Origin: Pseudomonas taetrolens
Lineage (GTDB): Bacteria > Pseudomonadota > Gammaproteobacteria > Pseudomonadales > Pseudomonadaceae
Direction of reading: 5' to 3'
NCBI RefSeq assembly: GCF_900475285.1
Contig: NZ_LS483370.1
Location: 634,001 to 698,000 of the forward strand
Length of the DNA: 64,000 nt
The translations under genes and the position numbers were made by a program. Positions 51,939 to 61,032 of this stretch are shown piece after piece. The first letter of the stretch is position 1; every line of letters starts with the position of its first letter. Under the pieces are notes generated by a model. That model was given only the letters and a program-made list of their open reading frames with translations, had not been told where the DNA came from and ran no database searches.

Positions 51939-53364
51939 TTAATTCATCCATGGCTTGCTGAATGGGTATCAACCGAAGCTTACCAAAATACTCATCCCGA
52001 GGCTCACGCTCCTCAATACCGATTAATTGGGGAGGAGTGGTGTGTCTTGCAACTTGCTCATACAGCGACATTACTTGAGGCCCATCATAGATCAGGTGAT
52101 TGACCTCATATAGGTCTACAACTATTCGGGTATTCGCTATCAGTGCTTTTGCGATTTTTGTCGGGGACTTGTCATTTATGGTTGTCGGCAGATAATAGTT
52201 TTCAGGGTGAGATTGTGAGCGATACACCAGCTTATTTTGATCTGCATCATTCTCGCAACACTGGAAATCCAAAGAATTAAAAATCTTCAACAACACATCC
52301 GCGATGCCGTTCTCATTAACCGCAAAAGCCTGATCAACGTTTGTTCGCCCCTCAAACCTCACCGCAGGGGAGAAGTTTTTGTAATACGCAAATAGCTTAT
52401 CCGGTTTGGCACTCATCAGTGAATATCGTATCTGGGATAGGTTGCACACAAAATCATCTAGATCTTCGGGAGCCGTGTAATAATCCGGGTTACTCATAAA
52501 CTCGTCAAATAGGCAAAAGAATCTCTCTTTGAATTTAATCGCTAAATACTCACTGCTGACATCATCAAAGTCCGCATCTAAAATCGCAAGAACATCATGT
52601 ACATCAATGTGAAGCAGCTCGTTATTTTGTTTATTCAGGTGACGTTCTGTTACGTAGCTGTCGAGCGTCTCTAACAGATAATGAAAAACGCTGTCGACTT
52701 GCTTTGTAGTGTTTACACCACCCCTCATTGCAAGAATGTCTACTAGCTTTGACTTTATTAGTTCGTTAATGTCATCAATGCTACAACATGCATCCCCTCC
52801 ATACAGATAGATCTGTATCCTGGAAATTGCCAATGATGGGTCTGCGACGATTAACTGGAGGGCGTCATTAACCTGATCTACTGTGAAGGTCTCGAACGCT
52901 TGGCCGATTATTCTAGCGGTTTTATTCCTATTTTTAATGCGATTTACTGCCTTGAAAATGGTGCTGTTAGCCGGTGTTGTCACATGTTCATTTATCAACA
53001 CTTGGACAAACGCAGCGATGGCTTGCTGCAAACTCTGTCCCGCTGGAAAATTGATAGACTTCCAAGTATGGATATATCCGACAGGCCCTGGCTGGCTATA
53101 CAAGTTCAATGCTAACCCGAACAACGCATCATCATAAGAACTAAAACTTTGCTCGGCATAGGCTTTCACCTGATGAAACGACACCAAATTGCCATTGGCG
53201 AACAACTCAAAGTCTTCGTTATTTTCCAAGACAATGGAGTCGCCCTGAAATGTGTACGCTGGGTCTGCTCCGAGCTTATCGATTATGTGACAAAGCATAT
53301 AATGGATAGCTACTTTCCCTTGGTAATTATATCCACTCCAAGAGGGAGTTGCGTCGTGGATCAT
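51928..53364 (-). CDS. ABC-3C system effector with PD-(D/E)xK-like N-terminus
   Basis: 478 aa. The N-terminus PSWSGYNYQGKVAIHYML is typical of nuclease-like effectors. The stretch NNEDFELFANGNLVSFHQVKAY has an acidic residue followed by Q-V-K, the pattern of a PD-(D/E)xK active site with Gln. The remaining ~350 residues are helical and should hold the ABC-3C C-terminal docking domain. First gene of the three-gene operon; RBS AAGGA. Cleavage of nucleic acid upon infection is inferred, not shown. Confidence 0.75.
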   Translation of the reverse strand: MIHDATPSWSGYNYQGKVAIHYMLCHIIDKLGADPAYTFQGDSIVLENNEDFELFANGNLVSFHQVKAYAEQSFSSYDDALFGLALNLYSQPGPVGYIHTWKSINFPAGQSLQQAIAAFVQVLINEHVTTPANSTIFKAVNRIKNRNKTARIIGQAFETFTVDQVNDALQLIVADPSLAISRIQIYLYGGDACCSIDDINELIKSKLVDILAMRGGVNTTKQVDSVFHYLLETLDSYVTERHLNKQNNELLHIDVHDVLAILDADFDDVSSEYLAIKFKERFFCLFDEFMSNPDYYTAPEDLDDFVCNLSQIRYSLMSAKPDKLFAYYKNFSPAVRFEGRTNVDQAFAVNENGIADVLLKIFNSLDFQCCENDADQNKLVYRSQSHPENYYLPTTINDKSPTKIAKALIANTRIVVDLYEVNHLIYDGPQVMSLYEQVARHTTPPQLIGIEEREPRDEYFGKLRLIPIQQAMDELNAD

Positions 53365-53890
53365 TCAGGCAGTTCCTTTATTAGAATTTCCCCAGCACTC
53401 TGTTTGCTGCACCCTTTCCGAATTATTGGCGGGCCAACCGTTATAAAGCCGGTTCAAGATGCCACGCAGCAATGGATTGCACAATGCTATTACTGGGGGA
53501 TTGTGACAAACGTCTGACATGACGGCTAAAATAAAAAGTGCCACCGCGCCACTTTATGGAAGCACCGTTGATTCTCACGAAGTCGTCAGAGCGAGGTTCT
53601 GGCGATGCCAAAACGACAGCGACTGGCCTACCACGTAAGCGGCGTCGTCCTAGGAGATGGAGGATGGTGGTACATACTTGGAGAGTGTTAAGGCGTGAAG
53701 GTAAATGTCAGTATGACGACTCCCTCAGATCGACCAATTGGTAGCTCTATGCTAGCGACCGAGAAAGCCCTTTCGCCTGGTAGAAAGCAGGAAGCAAATA
53801 TGACCAGCGAATAATTATTGCTGAACCATAATTTCGAATAATCCAATCAGGGGTCTCGGGCGGAGCACCGAAAGACGCAGGTGAAAATTG
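53365..53890. other. 526-bp stretch without a recognisable gene
   Basis: Contains only short, low-quality open frames (one Arg-rich frame around 53538-53744) and the start of the next gene. Probably the promoter region of the ABC-3C operon plus degraded DNA. Confidence 0.45.
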
Positions 53891-54298
53891 ATGAATGAAT
53901 TAGAAACCCGTGAACGCCAACGACGTAGAGCTTTGTGGGAGCTGGAGCGTCTGCAACCCGGAGCTGATCAAGCGAAACTGCACCTAGCGATTCTAGATGA
54001 CATTGAGCGCCGAGATCGTGAGGAGCCGATTGGTGAGGCGTGGGCAATGTCGATTGACGAGTTGCGAGAACATGTCCCAGAAACCGAGATCTTGGGGCGT
54101 GACGGACACCATTTTGTTGTCGTGCTTGATGAGCACATACCAGAACCCTGGAAGAATCGATTCGAAGAAGCGAGTACCGGGTCTACCCGTTTGCGACAGG
54201 GCTGCTATGCGAGTGATTGGCGCCGCTTTTTGCGGCTGTGGGCACATGAGATGAAGCACCTCGAAGCGCACAGAACGCCAACTTTGGGTATCTCATGA
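53891..54298 (+). CDS. Hypothetical protein upstream of a ParD-like antitoxin
   Basis: 135 aa, acidic N-terminal helical part (MNELETRERQRRRALWELERLQPG...LHLAILDDIERRDREEPIGEAWAMSIDELREHV) and a C-terminus RQGCYASDWRRFLRLWAHEMKHLEAHR. RBS AGGTG before the ATG at 53891. Stop overlaps the ParD-like gene start (ATGA), so the two are an operon, perhaps a toxin-antitoxin pair. A 92-bp remnant of the same gene family lies at 31026-31117. No catalytic motif recognised. Confidence 0.65.
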   Translation: MNELETRERQRRRALWELERLQPGADQAKLHLAILDDIERRDREEPIGEAWAMSIDELREHVPETEILGRDGHHFVVVLDEHIPEPWKNRFEEASTGSTRLRQGCYASDWRRFLRLWAHEMKHLEAHRTPTLGIS

Positions 54299-54576
54299 GT
54301 ACCGCCATCAAGCTCGACAGTGCCCTGGTTGAAAGTGCTCGCATTTATGCTTCAGCCGCGCAACGTTCAATCCCAAAACAGATTGAACATTGGGCCACGA
54401 TAGGCCGTATTGCGGAGCAGAACCCTGAGCTGCCATACGACTTTATCGTTGGCCTTTTGCAGGCCAGAGCCCAATTGCGGATTCCACGGCCATCCGGCCA
54501 CCTATTCCATGAACATCCGGCCACTGATTCCACGGTGATCCGGCCACCCGTTCCACGCTCATCCGGCCACCCTTAA
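54295..54576 (+). pseudogene. ParD-like antitoxin truncated by the IS21 element
   Basis: Residues 1-60 (MSTAIKLDSALVESARIYASAAQRSIPKQIEHWATIGRIAEQNPELPYDFI) are a good ParD-like antitoxin (PF11903 type). At 54476 the IS begins and the frame continues into the IS end repeats, adding about 33 unrelated residues (PRPSGHLFHEHPATD...). The native C-terminus, roughly 10-15 residues, is lost and is not found beyond the IS. Whether it still works is unclear. Confidence 0.75.
54479..54573 (+). repeat. Left-end tandem repeats of the IS21 element
   Basis: Four ~22-bp units of the form TTCCA(C/T)-x4-7-ATCCGGCCAC; the inverted counterparts lie at 56990-57048. They are read through by the truncated ParD-like gene. 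Confidence 0.75.
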
Positions 54577-54641
54577 AGCAGGCAGCAACGCAGGATTAAT
54601 TCACTACCATCGACCTCTTTTATCGAAGCAGAGAGGTCGTC

Positions 54642-56171
54642 GTGGAGCGGTTATCCATGCGTAAGATTCGAGAAGTGCTACGTCTCAAATTCGAGGTCGG
54701 CCTATCTGCCCGCCAGGTCGCTGTCAGCTTGCAAGTGGGTCGAGCCAGCGTCGGTGAGTACCTCAATCGCTTTGCTGCCAGCGGCCTGACTTGGCCGTCT
54801 GCGCTAACGGACGCCGAGTTGCAACGGCGGCTTTTTCCACCGCCGCCCGCCGTTCCCAGCGATCAGCGTCCGATGCCCGACTGGGCATGGGTTCACGCCG
54901 AGTTGCGCCGCTCCGGCGTAACCCTGGCCCTGCTTTGGCAAGAGTATCGACTCGCCCATCCGCAAGGCTTCCAGTACAGCTGGTTCTGCGAGCACTACCG
55001 CCTCTGGGCTGCCAAGGTCGACGTGGTCATGCGCCAGGAGCACCGTGCGGGCGAAAAGCTGTTTGTCGATTACGCTGGCCAGACCGTGCCGGTCATTGAT
55101 CGGCGAACCGGCGAGATCCGCCAGACGCAGATCTTCGTCGCCGTCCTCGGCGCGTCCAGCTACACCTTCGCCGAGGCCACCTGGTCGCAGAAACTGCCCG
55201 ACTGGCTGGGCTCGCACGTACGCTGCTTCGCCTTTCTCGGCGGTACATCGCAGATCCTGGTACCGGACAATCTGCGCAGCGGCGTCACCAAGGCGCATCG
55301 CTACGAGCCGGATATCAACCCCAGTTACCGCGATCTCGCCGAGCATTACGGCGTAGCCGTGCTGCCCGCGCGCTCGCGTAAACCCAAGGACAAAGCCAAG
55401 GTTGAAGTCGGCGTACAGGTAGTCGAGCGGTGGATCCTGGCGGTGCTGCGCAACCGCCAGTTCTTCTCCTTGGGCGAACTCAACACAGCCATCGCGCTGC
55501 TGCTGGATCGCCTCAATCGGAAGCCCTTCAAGAAGCTGCCCGGCTCACGCCGCTCGGCCTTCGAGACCATCGACCAACCCGCACTGCAACCGCTACCAGA
55601 ACCTCCGTATGTCTACGCCGAATGGAAAAAGGTGCGGGTGCACATCGACTACCACGTCGAGGTCGACGGCCATTACTACTCGGTGCCGTACCAACTGGTG
55701 AAGCACCAACTCGAAGTGCGGCTAACCGCTAAGACCGTCGAGTGCTTCCACACCAACCAGCGGGTGGCCAGCCATCTGCGCTCGCCGCACAAAGGCCGCC
55801 ACACCACCCAAACCGAGCACATGCCCAAAAGTCACCGCGAACATGCCGAATGGACGCCGCAGCGACTGATCCACTGGGCTGAGCAGACCGGGCCGAACAC
55901 CGCTGGTGTCATCGCTCATATCCTCGAACGCCGAATCCATCCGCAGCACGGCTTCCGCGCCTGCCTGGGGATCCTGCGCCTGAGCAAACAGCACGGCGAA
56001 GAGCGGCTGGAAGCCGCTTGCCAGCGGGCGCTGGCACTGGGCGCGTGCAGCTACAAAAGCTTGGAATCGATCCTGCGCCAAGGGCTGGAACGGCTGCCGC
56101 TTGCCCAGCAAAACCTGCCGTTACTGCCCGAAGAACACATCAATCTGCGCGGCCCTGGCTACTACCACTGA
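54642..56171 (+). CDS. istA: IS21-family transposase IstA
   Basis: 509 aa. N-terminal HTH (LKFEVGLSARQVAVSLQVGRASVGEYLNRF), DDE catalytic core with LFVDYAGQTVPVID (Asp), ILVPDNLRSGV (Asp) and KPKDKAKVEVGVQ (Glu), then the C-terminal Mu-type beta barrel (YVEVDGHYYSVPYQL-like segment). GTG start at 54642 with GAGAGG; an ATG at 54657 is an alternative. Complete. Confidence 0.94.
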   Translation: MERLSMRKIREVLRLKFEVGLSARQVAVSLQVGRASVGEYLNRFAASGLTWPSALTDAELQRRLFPPPPAVPSDQRPMPDWAWVHAELRRSGVTLALLWQEYRLAHPQGFQYSWFCEHYRLWAAKVDVVMRQEHRAGEKLFVDYAGQTVPVIDRRTGEIRQTQIFVAVLGASSYTFAEATWSQKLPDWLGSHVRCFAFLGGTSQILVPDNLRSGVTKAHRYEPDINPSYRDLAEHYGVAVLPARSRKPKDKAKVEVGVQVVERWILAVLRNRQFFSLGELNTAIALLLDRLNRKPFKKLPGSRRSAFETIDQPALQPLPEPPYVYAEWKKVRVHIDYHVEVDGHYYSVPYQLVKHQLEVRLTAKTVECFHTNQRVASHLRSPHKGRHTTQTEHMPKSHREHAEWTPQRLIHWAEQTGPNTAGVIAHILERRIHPQHGFRACLGILRLSKQHGEERLEAACQRALALGACSYKSLESILRQGLERLPLAQQNLPLLPEEHINLRGPGYYH

Positions 56172-56191
56172 CCTGAAAAAGGAGCACCAAA

Positions 56192-56947
56192 ATGCTGCCC
56201 AACCCGACACTCGACAAGCTACAAACCCTGCGCCTGCACGGCATGATCAAGGCGCTTGGTGAACAACACGCAACGCCTGACATCAACGATCTCAGCTTCG
56301 ACGAGCGCCTCGGTCTGATGGTCGACCGCGAGCTGACCGAGCGCGAAGACGCACGCCTGACTACTCGCCTCAAGGCCGCACGACTGCGCCATAACGCCTG
56401 CCTGGAAGACATCGACTACCGCAGCCCGCGCGGCCTGGACAAATCTCTGATCCTGCAACTGGGTAGCGGCCAGTGGCTGCGCGACGGCCTGAACCTGATC
56501 ATCAGCGGCCCAACTGGCGTAGGCAAAACCTGGCTCGCCTGCGCGCTGGCTCATAAGGCCTGCCGCGACGGTTACAGCGTGCGTTATCTGCGCTTGCCGC
56601 GCTTGATGGAAGAACTAGGCCTGGCCCACGGCGACGGCCGCTTCGCGAAACTGATGGCGGGTTATGCCAAGACCGACTTGCTGATCCTGGACGACTGGGG
56701 CTTGGCGCCGTTTACCGCTGCGCAACGGCGCGACATGCTTGAACTGCTGGACGACCGTTACGGCAACCGCTCGACGCTGGTGACCAGCCAAATGCCGGTG
56801 GACAAATGGCATGCGCTGATCGGCGATCCAACCTTGGGCGATGCGATCCTCGACCGGCTGGTGCACAACGCTTATCGGATCGAACTGAAGGGCGAATCGA
56901 TGCGCAGACGCGCAACGAAATTGACGGCGACAGAGACTTCAGACTAA
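56192..56947 (+). CDS. istB: IS21-family ATPase IstB
   Basis: 251 aa AAA+ helper. Walker A SGPTGVGKTWLACALA, Walker B DLLILDDWGLAPF, sensor region LVTSQMPVDKWH. RBS GGAG before the ATG; 20 bp after istA. Complete, so the element is probably still active. Confidence 0.94.
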   Translation: MLPNPTLDKLQTLRLHGMIKALGEQHATPDINDLSFDERLGLMVDRELTEREDARLTTRLKAARLRHNACLEDIDYRSPRGLDKSLILQLGSGQWLRDGLNLIISGPTGVGKTWLACALAHKACRDGYSVRYLRLPRLMEELGLAHGDGRFAKLMAGYAKTDLLILDDWGLAPFTAAQRRDMLELLDDRYGNRSTLVTSQMPVDKWHALIGDPTLGDAILDRLVHNAYRIELKGESMRRRATKLTATETSD

Positions 56948-56989
56948 CAATGCAAACCTGCGTCGCTGCGCTCCGACTGCCCGGCCGGA

Positions 56990-57048
56990 TGACCGTGGAA
57001 TAGGTGGCCGGATGTTGGTGGACTGAGTGGCCGGATGGCGTGGAATGC
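56990..57048 (+). repeat. Right-end tandem repeats of the IS21 element
   Basis: Three inverted units GTGGCCGGAT(G) with TGGAAT/TGGACT, matching the left-end repeats. Confidence 0.7.
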
Positions 57049-57051
57049 CCA

Positions 57052-57348
57052 GTGCATGAGCACGAAGCGACGGATCTGGTGCTGACGGCTAGCGTCCTCG
57101 TTGGCAACAAACATTTTGCCTTTCAGGGCTCCAACGTAGCCTTTCGCCAATTCGGTGTATCTCGGAGATGACAAGCCCAGATACGTGACCGTCGCACCCA
57201 TCAGGTCGCAGTAGCACTCGAACAGCTTAAGCGTGACTGATGACCCTCTCACGGACGGCACCCTCCGCTCCATCAGATTGACCACCTCAGGGGTCAGCGC
57301 TTGAAAAGGGTAATTGGGTAAAGGCGTGGTATTTTTGATGATTGTCAA
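57052..57348 (-). pseudogene. N-terminal part of an unidentified island gene, cut by the IS
   Basis: 99 codons from a TTG start near 57348 (MTIIKNTTPLPNYPFQALTPEVVNLMERRVPSVRGSSVTLKLFECYCDLMGATVTYLGLSSPRYTELAKGYVGAL...HQIRRFVLMHWAFHA), then IS sequence. It reads inward from the right island end, starting about 90 bp from the junction, where integrase genes usually lie. The helical, basic text would fit the N-terminal arm-binding region of a recombinase, but no catalytic motif remains, so this is only a suggestion. Confidence 0.45.
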
Positions 57349-57435
57349 AAGATTTCTCGGGCTTGTGCTAGCTATAGCTCATGCAATATCAGGGTTGAAG
57401 TGATTTTGACAGCTATGTGCAATCGGTCAAGTACC
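57340..57435 (-). repeat. Right-end candidate recombination sites of the island
   Basis: Read inward from the junction: TTGACCGATTGCAC, then CTGTCAAAA (plus strand TTTTGACAGC at 57404-57413) and a further GTCAAAAG-type copy at 57344-57351. They mirror TTGCTGAATGCAC and TTGTCAAAA at the left end. Confidence 0.4.
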
Positions 57436-59590
57436 TGAGCGAAGCCTGGATGCCGATCTGGCACTGGCCTTGAGCCTCAATGGGCGCGAGCTGTTTCGTG
57501 ACGAGCAGCCACTGAAAATCCTGCTGATGTCGGCGACCCTTGAGGGCGAACGGCTGGCCAGCCTGCTTGATGATGCGCCAGTGCTGCGCAGCGAAGGTCG
57601 GATGTACCCGGTGGCGATGCGTTGGGGGCGACCATTTGTGCCCGGCGAGTTCATTGAGCCGCGGGTGGTGCAAACGGTGCTTGAAGCGATCAACGACGAC
57701 AGCGGCAGCCTGCTGGTTTTCTTGCCGGGTCAGGCCGAGATTCGCAGGGTCAACCAGCAACTGGCTGACGCGCTGGGATCACGCAGTGACATCCTGCTGT
57801 GCCCGCTGCACGGCGAGCTGGACCTGGCGGCTCAGCGTGCCGCTATCGAACCGGCTCCCGGCGGGAAGCGCAAAGTGGTGCTGGCGACCAATATCGCCGA
57901 AACCAGCCTGACCATCGATGGCGTGCGTGTAGTGATTGATGCCGGGTTGGCACGGGTACCCCGCTTTGATCCGGGCAGCGGCATGACTCGTCTGGATACC
58001 CAGCGCATCTCGCGCGCCAGTGCCACTCAACGCGCTGGTCGTGCCGGTCGACTGGAGCCTGGCGTGTGTTATCGCCTGTGGTCCGAAGACCAGCACGCGC
58101 AACTGGCCGCGTATGGCAGTGCAGAAATCCTGCAGGCCGATTTGGCCGGGCTGGCACTGCAACTGGCCCGTTGGGGCGTTGCACCGCACGAATTGATCTG
58201 GCTTGATGTTCCGCCGCCGGCAAGTTATGCACAGGCTCAGCAGTTGCTGGAGCGCTTGGGGGCCTTGCGTCCTCAGCCCGGGCAGACATGGAAACTGACC
58301 GTTCATGGCGAAGCGATGGCCGAGCTCCCGGCCCATCCGCGCATTGCTCACCTGTTATTGCGGGGGCAAAGCCTGGGCCTGGCCGAGATGGCCTGCGATG
58401 TGGCGGCGCTGTTGGGTGAGCGCGATATCCTGCGCGGCGGCGGTGCCGACCTGCACAGCCGACTCGCCTTGCTCAGCGGCGAAAATCGCGGCGCACGGGG
58501 CGGGCAGGGCGGCGTGCAGCGCGCCAGACAACTGGCTCGGCAATACCGCAGCAACCTGCGTGGCAAGGCGACAGAGCCGGTTCCCGACCCTGATCATCCG
58601 CGCTGGCTCGGTGCCTTGCTGGCCCTGGCTTACCCCGACCGCGTGGCCCAGCAACGCAAGCCGGGCGGTGCAGAGTACCGTCTGGCCAATGGCCGGGCAG
58701 CCCTGTTCAGCGAAGCCGACAGTTTGATGAAACAGCCGTGGCTGGTGATTGCCGATCTCGGCAGTCGTCAGGGACAGCGTGAAGAGCGTATCTACCTGGC
58801 CGCGGAATTCGATCCGGCGTTTCTCGAGGGCGTGTTGAGCGAGCAGGTGAGCATTGTCGATCAACTGGATTGGGACGAGCGCGAAGGCGTCTTGCGTGCC
58901 GAGCGCCAGCGCAAGGTCGGCGAACTGGTGTTGAGCCGTGAACCTCTGACCGGGCTGGACGAAGCGGCGCGCACCCAGGCGCTGGTTAATCTGGTTCGAC
59001 GAAAAGGTCTGGAACTGCTGCCGTGGACGCCGGAGTTGCGCCAGTGGCAGGCGCGGGTGGCGTTGCTGCGTCAGCTCGATCTCGACAAACAGGCCCAGAG
59101 CGAATGGCCGGACGTCAGCGATAAGGCGTTGTTGGGCACTCTGGAAGACTGGTTGGCACCGTACCTTGGACGTGTCTCGCGGCTGAGTCATTTTGCCAGC
59201 CTCGACCTGTCGAGCATTGTGCATAACCTGCTGAAGTGGCCACTGCCCCAACGACTCGACGAACTGGCGCCCCATCACATCAAAGTGCCGTCCGGCTCCT
59301 CGGTGCGGCTGGACTACAGTGAGCACCCGCCGATATTGGCGGTGCGCCTGCAAGAACTGTTCGGCCTGGCCGACACCCCGCGCATCGCCGGGGGCCGGCA
59401 AGTCGTCAAACTGCACCTGCTGTCACCTGCACGGCGCCCGGTGCAAGTCACCCAGGACCTGGCCAACTTTTGGCGCAGCACTTACGCCGAAGTGAAAAAG
59501 GACCTCAAGGGCCGCTATCCCAAACACTACTGGCCGGATGACCCGCTGGTGGCGGAAGCCACCGCCCGGGCAAAACCCAGGGGCACCTGA
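57436..59590 (+). pseudogene. hrpB: 3' fragment of the native hrpB
   Basis: From codon 128 (GAG split by the island) to the stop: SLDADLALALSLNGRELF, MSATLEGERLASLL, ATNIAETSLTIDGVRVV, QRAGRAGRLEPG (motif VI), and the C-terminal HrpB domain. No frameshift or internal stop. A Met at 57470 could start a 706-residue product, but motifs I and II are missing, so no helicase activity is expected. About 2.1 kb of homology with the 3' part of the island copy in direct orientation. Confidence 0.93.
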
Positions 59591-59615
59591 CCCGGGCATT
59601 GGTTAGATGCCCGGG
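59591..59615. terminator. Hairpin between hrpB 3' part and doeD
   Basis: CCCGGGCAT and ATGCCCGGG form a perfect 9-bp stem with a 7-nt loop between two convergent genes; no U-run on either side, so terminator activity is uncertain. Confidence 0.5.
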
Positions 59616-59624
59616 GCCGATGAA

Positions 59625-61010
59625 TCAGCCCAGCACCTGGTTAGCCACCTGGTCGACCGCACTTTTGGTGATGTCGACGATCAGGTCGGCTTCGGCTTCG
59701 GTCAGGATCAAGGGAGGGGCAAAGCCGAGGATGTCGCCGTGCGGCATTGCCCGGGCAATCATGCCGCGCTCCAGGCAAGCGGCTGATACTTTCGGCCCGA
59801 CTTTCCAAGCCGGGTCGAATGCGGTGCGCTGCTCACGATCGGCCATGAACTCGACCGCCGCCAGCATGCCGTCGCCCCGCACTTCACCCACCAGGGGGTG
59901 ATCCTTGAGGGTTTCGTGCAGTCTGCGGTTCAGGTAGCTGCCGACCGTTTCCGCGTTGGCCGTGAGGTTTTCGCGTTCGAGAATATCGAGGTTGGCCAGC
60001 GCCGCTGCGGCGCAGATCGGATGCCCGGAGTAGGTCCAGCCGTGGCCCATGGCGCCTTCCGTTTGAGACGCTTTTTCGATCACGCCCCAGACTTTTTCAC
60101 CAACGATGACCGCTGACAGCGGCGCATACGCACTGGTCAGGCCTTTGGCTGTGGTGATCAGGTCGGGCCGCATGCCATATCGCTGACTGCCCATCTTCGA
60201 GCCCAGTCGGCCGAAGGCACAGACCACTTCATCGGCGATCAGCAATACGTCGTACTTGTTCAGTACCGCTTGAATCGCCGCCCAATAACCGGCAGGCGGA
60301 ACGATGATGCCGCCGGTGCCCATCAACGGCTCACCGATAAACGCGGCCACGGTGTCAGGCCCTTCGGCCAGGATCATTTTTTCCAGCTCGTCGGCGCAGT
60401 GGCGCACGAACGCGGCTTCATCCATACCGGCTGGCGCTTTGCGGTACCAGTGCGGGCAAAGGGTGTGTTTGACGCCTTCCACCGGCAGATCGAAATGCTG
60501 ATGGAAACTCGCCAGTCCGGTCAGACTGCCGGTCATGATGCCCGAACCGTGATAACCACGATCGCGGGAGATGATTTTCTTCTTTTGCGGGCGTCCCAAG
60601 ACGTTGTTGTAGTACCGCACCAGCTTGATCTGGGTTTCATTGGCGTCGGAACCGGACAGACCGTAATAGACCTTTTTCATGCCCTCGGGCGCCCAGTCCA
60701 TGATGCGGCTCGACAGCTCGATGATCGCTTCGCTCGAGTGACCAACATAGGTGTGGTAATAGGCCAGGTCCTTGGCCTGTTTGTAGATGGCGTCGGCGAC
60801 TTCGGTACGGCCATAGCCGATGTTTACGCAGTACAGCCCGGCAAAGGCATCGATGAATTCCCGGCCCTCGTGGTCGCGGATACGGATGCCCGAGGCGCCC
60901 GTGATAATGCGCCCCTTGAGCGCACCGCTGGCATGGTCGTGGGCGTGGGTCGACGGGTGCATGAAGTGCGCACGGTCTTGTTCGAACAGGGTGTCGAGTT
61001 CTTGATTCAT
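59625..61010 (-). CDS. doeD: Class III aminotransferase, probable diaminobutyrate transaminase DoeD
   Basis: 461 aa PLP enzyme. PLP-site elements: GLSGSDANETQIKL, RGYHGSGIMTGSLTG, LLIADEVVCAFGRLGSKMG and TTAKGLTSAYAPLSAV (Lys). Start at 61010 with GGAGA; the longer frame overlaps doeC. By gene order (doeB-doeX-doeC-doeD) it should convert L-2,4-diaminobutyrate to aspartate semialdehyde in ectoine breakdown. Without the order I would only call it an omega-aminotransferase. Confidence 0.82.
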   Translation of the reverse strand: MNQELDTLFEQDRAHFMHPSTHAHDHASGALKGRIITGASGIRIRDHEGREFIDAFAGLYCVNIGYGRTEVADAIYKQAKDLAYYHTYVGHSSEAIIELSSRIMDWAPEGMKKVYYGLSGSDANETQIKLVRYYNNVLGRPQKKKIISRDRGYHGSGIMTGSLTGLASFHQHFDLPVEGVKHTLCPHWYRKAPAGMDEAAFVRHCADELEKMILAEGPDTVAAFIGEPLMGTGGIIVPPAGYWAAIQAVLNKYDVLLIADEVVCAFGRLGSKMGSQRYGMRPDLITTAKGLTSAYAPLSAVIVGEKVWGVIEKASQTEGAMGHGWTYSGHPICAAAALANLDILERENLTANAETVGSYLNRRLHETLKDHPLVGEVRGDGMLAAVEFMADREQRTAFDPAWKVGPKVSAACLERGMIARAMPHGDILGFAPPLILTEAEADLIVDITKSAVDQVANQVLG

Positions 61011-61032
61011 GGCATGTCTCCTGAGTACGGTC

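Larger units (their letters stand above)
54476..57051 (+). mobile_element. IS21-family insertion sequence
   Basis: 2.6-kb element with istA and istB. Ends: TGCGGATTCCACGGCCATCC on the left, and TGGGCATTCCACGCCATCC on the right when read inward; both begin with TG and share ATTCCACG(G)CCATCCGGCCAC. Multiple internal copies of the CATCCGGCCAC unit at each end are IstA binding sites typical of the family. A clear target duplication is not seen (GCCCA occurs at both sides but not symmetrically), which fits a deletion next to the element. Confidence 0.88.

Noticed and set aside
53538..53744. 68-codon Arg-rich frame
   Set aside because: No RBS, composition not protein-like, no similarity I can recognise.
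54479..57048. CRISPR-like repeats
   Set aside because: The ~22-bp repeats at 54.5 and 57.0 kb are terminal IstA-binding repeats of an IS21 element, with no spacers and in inverted orientation at the two ends.
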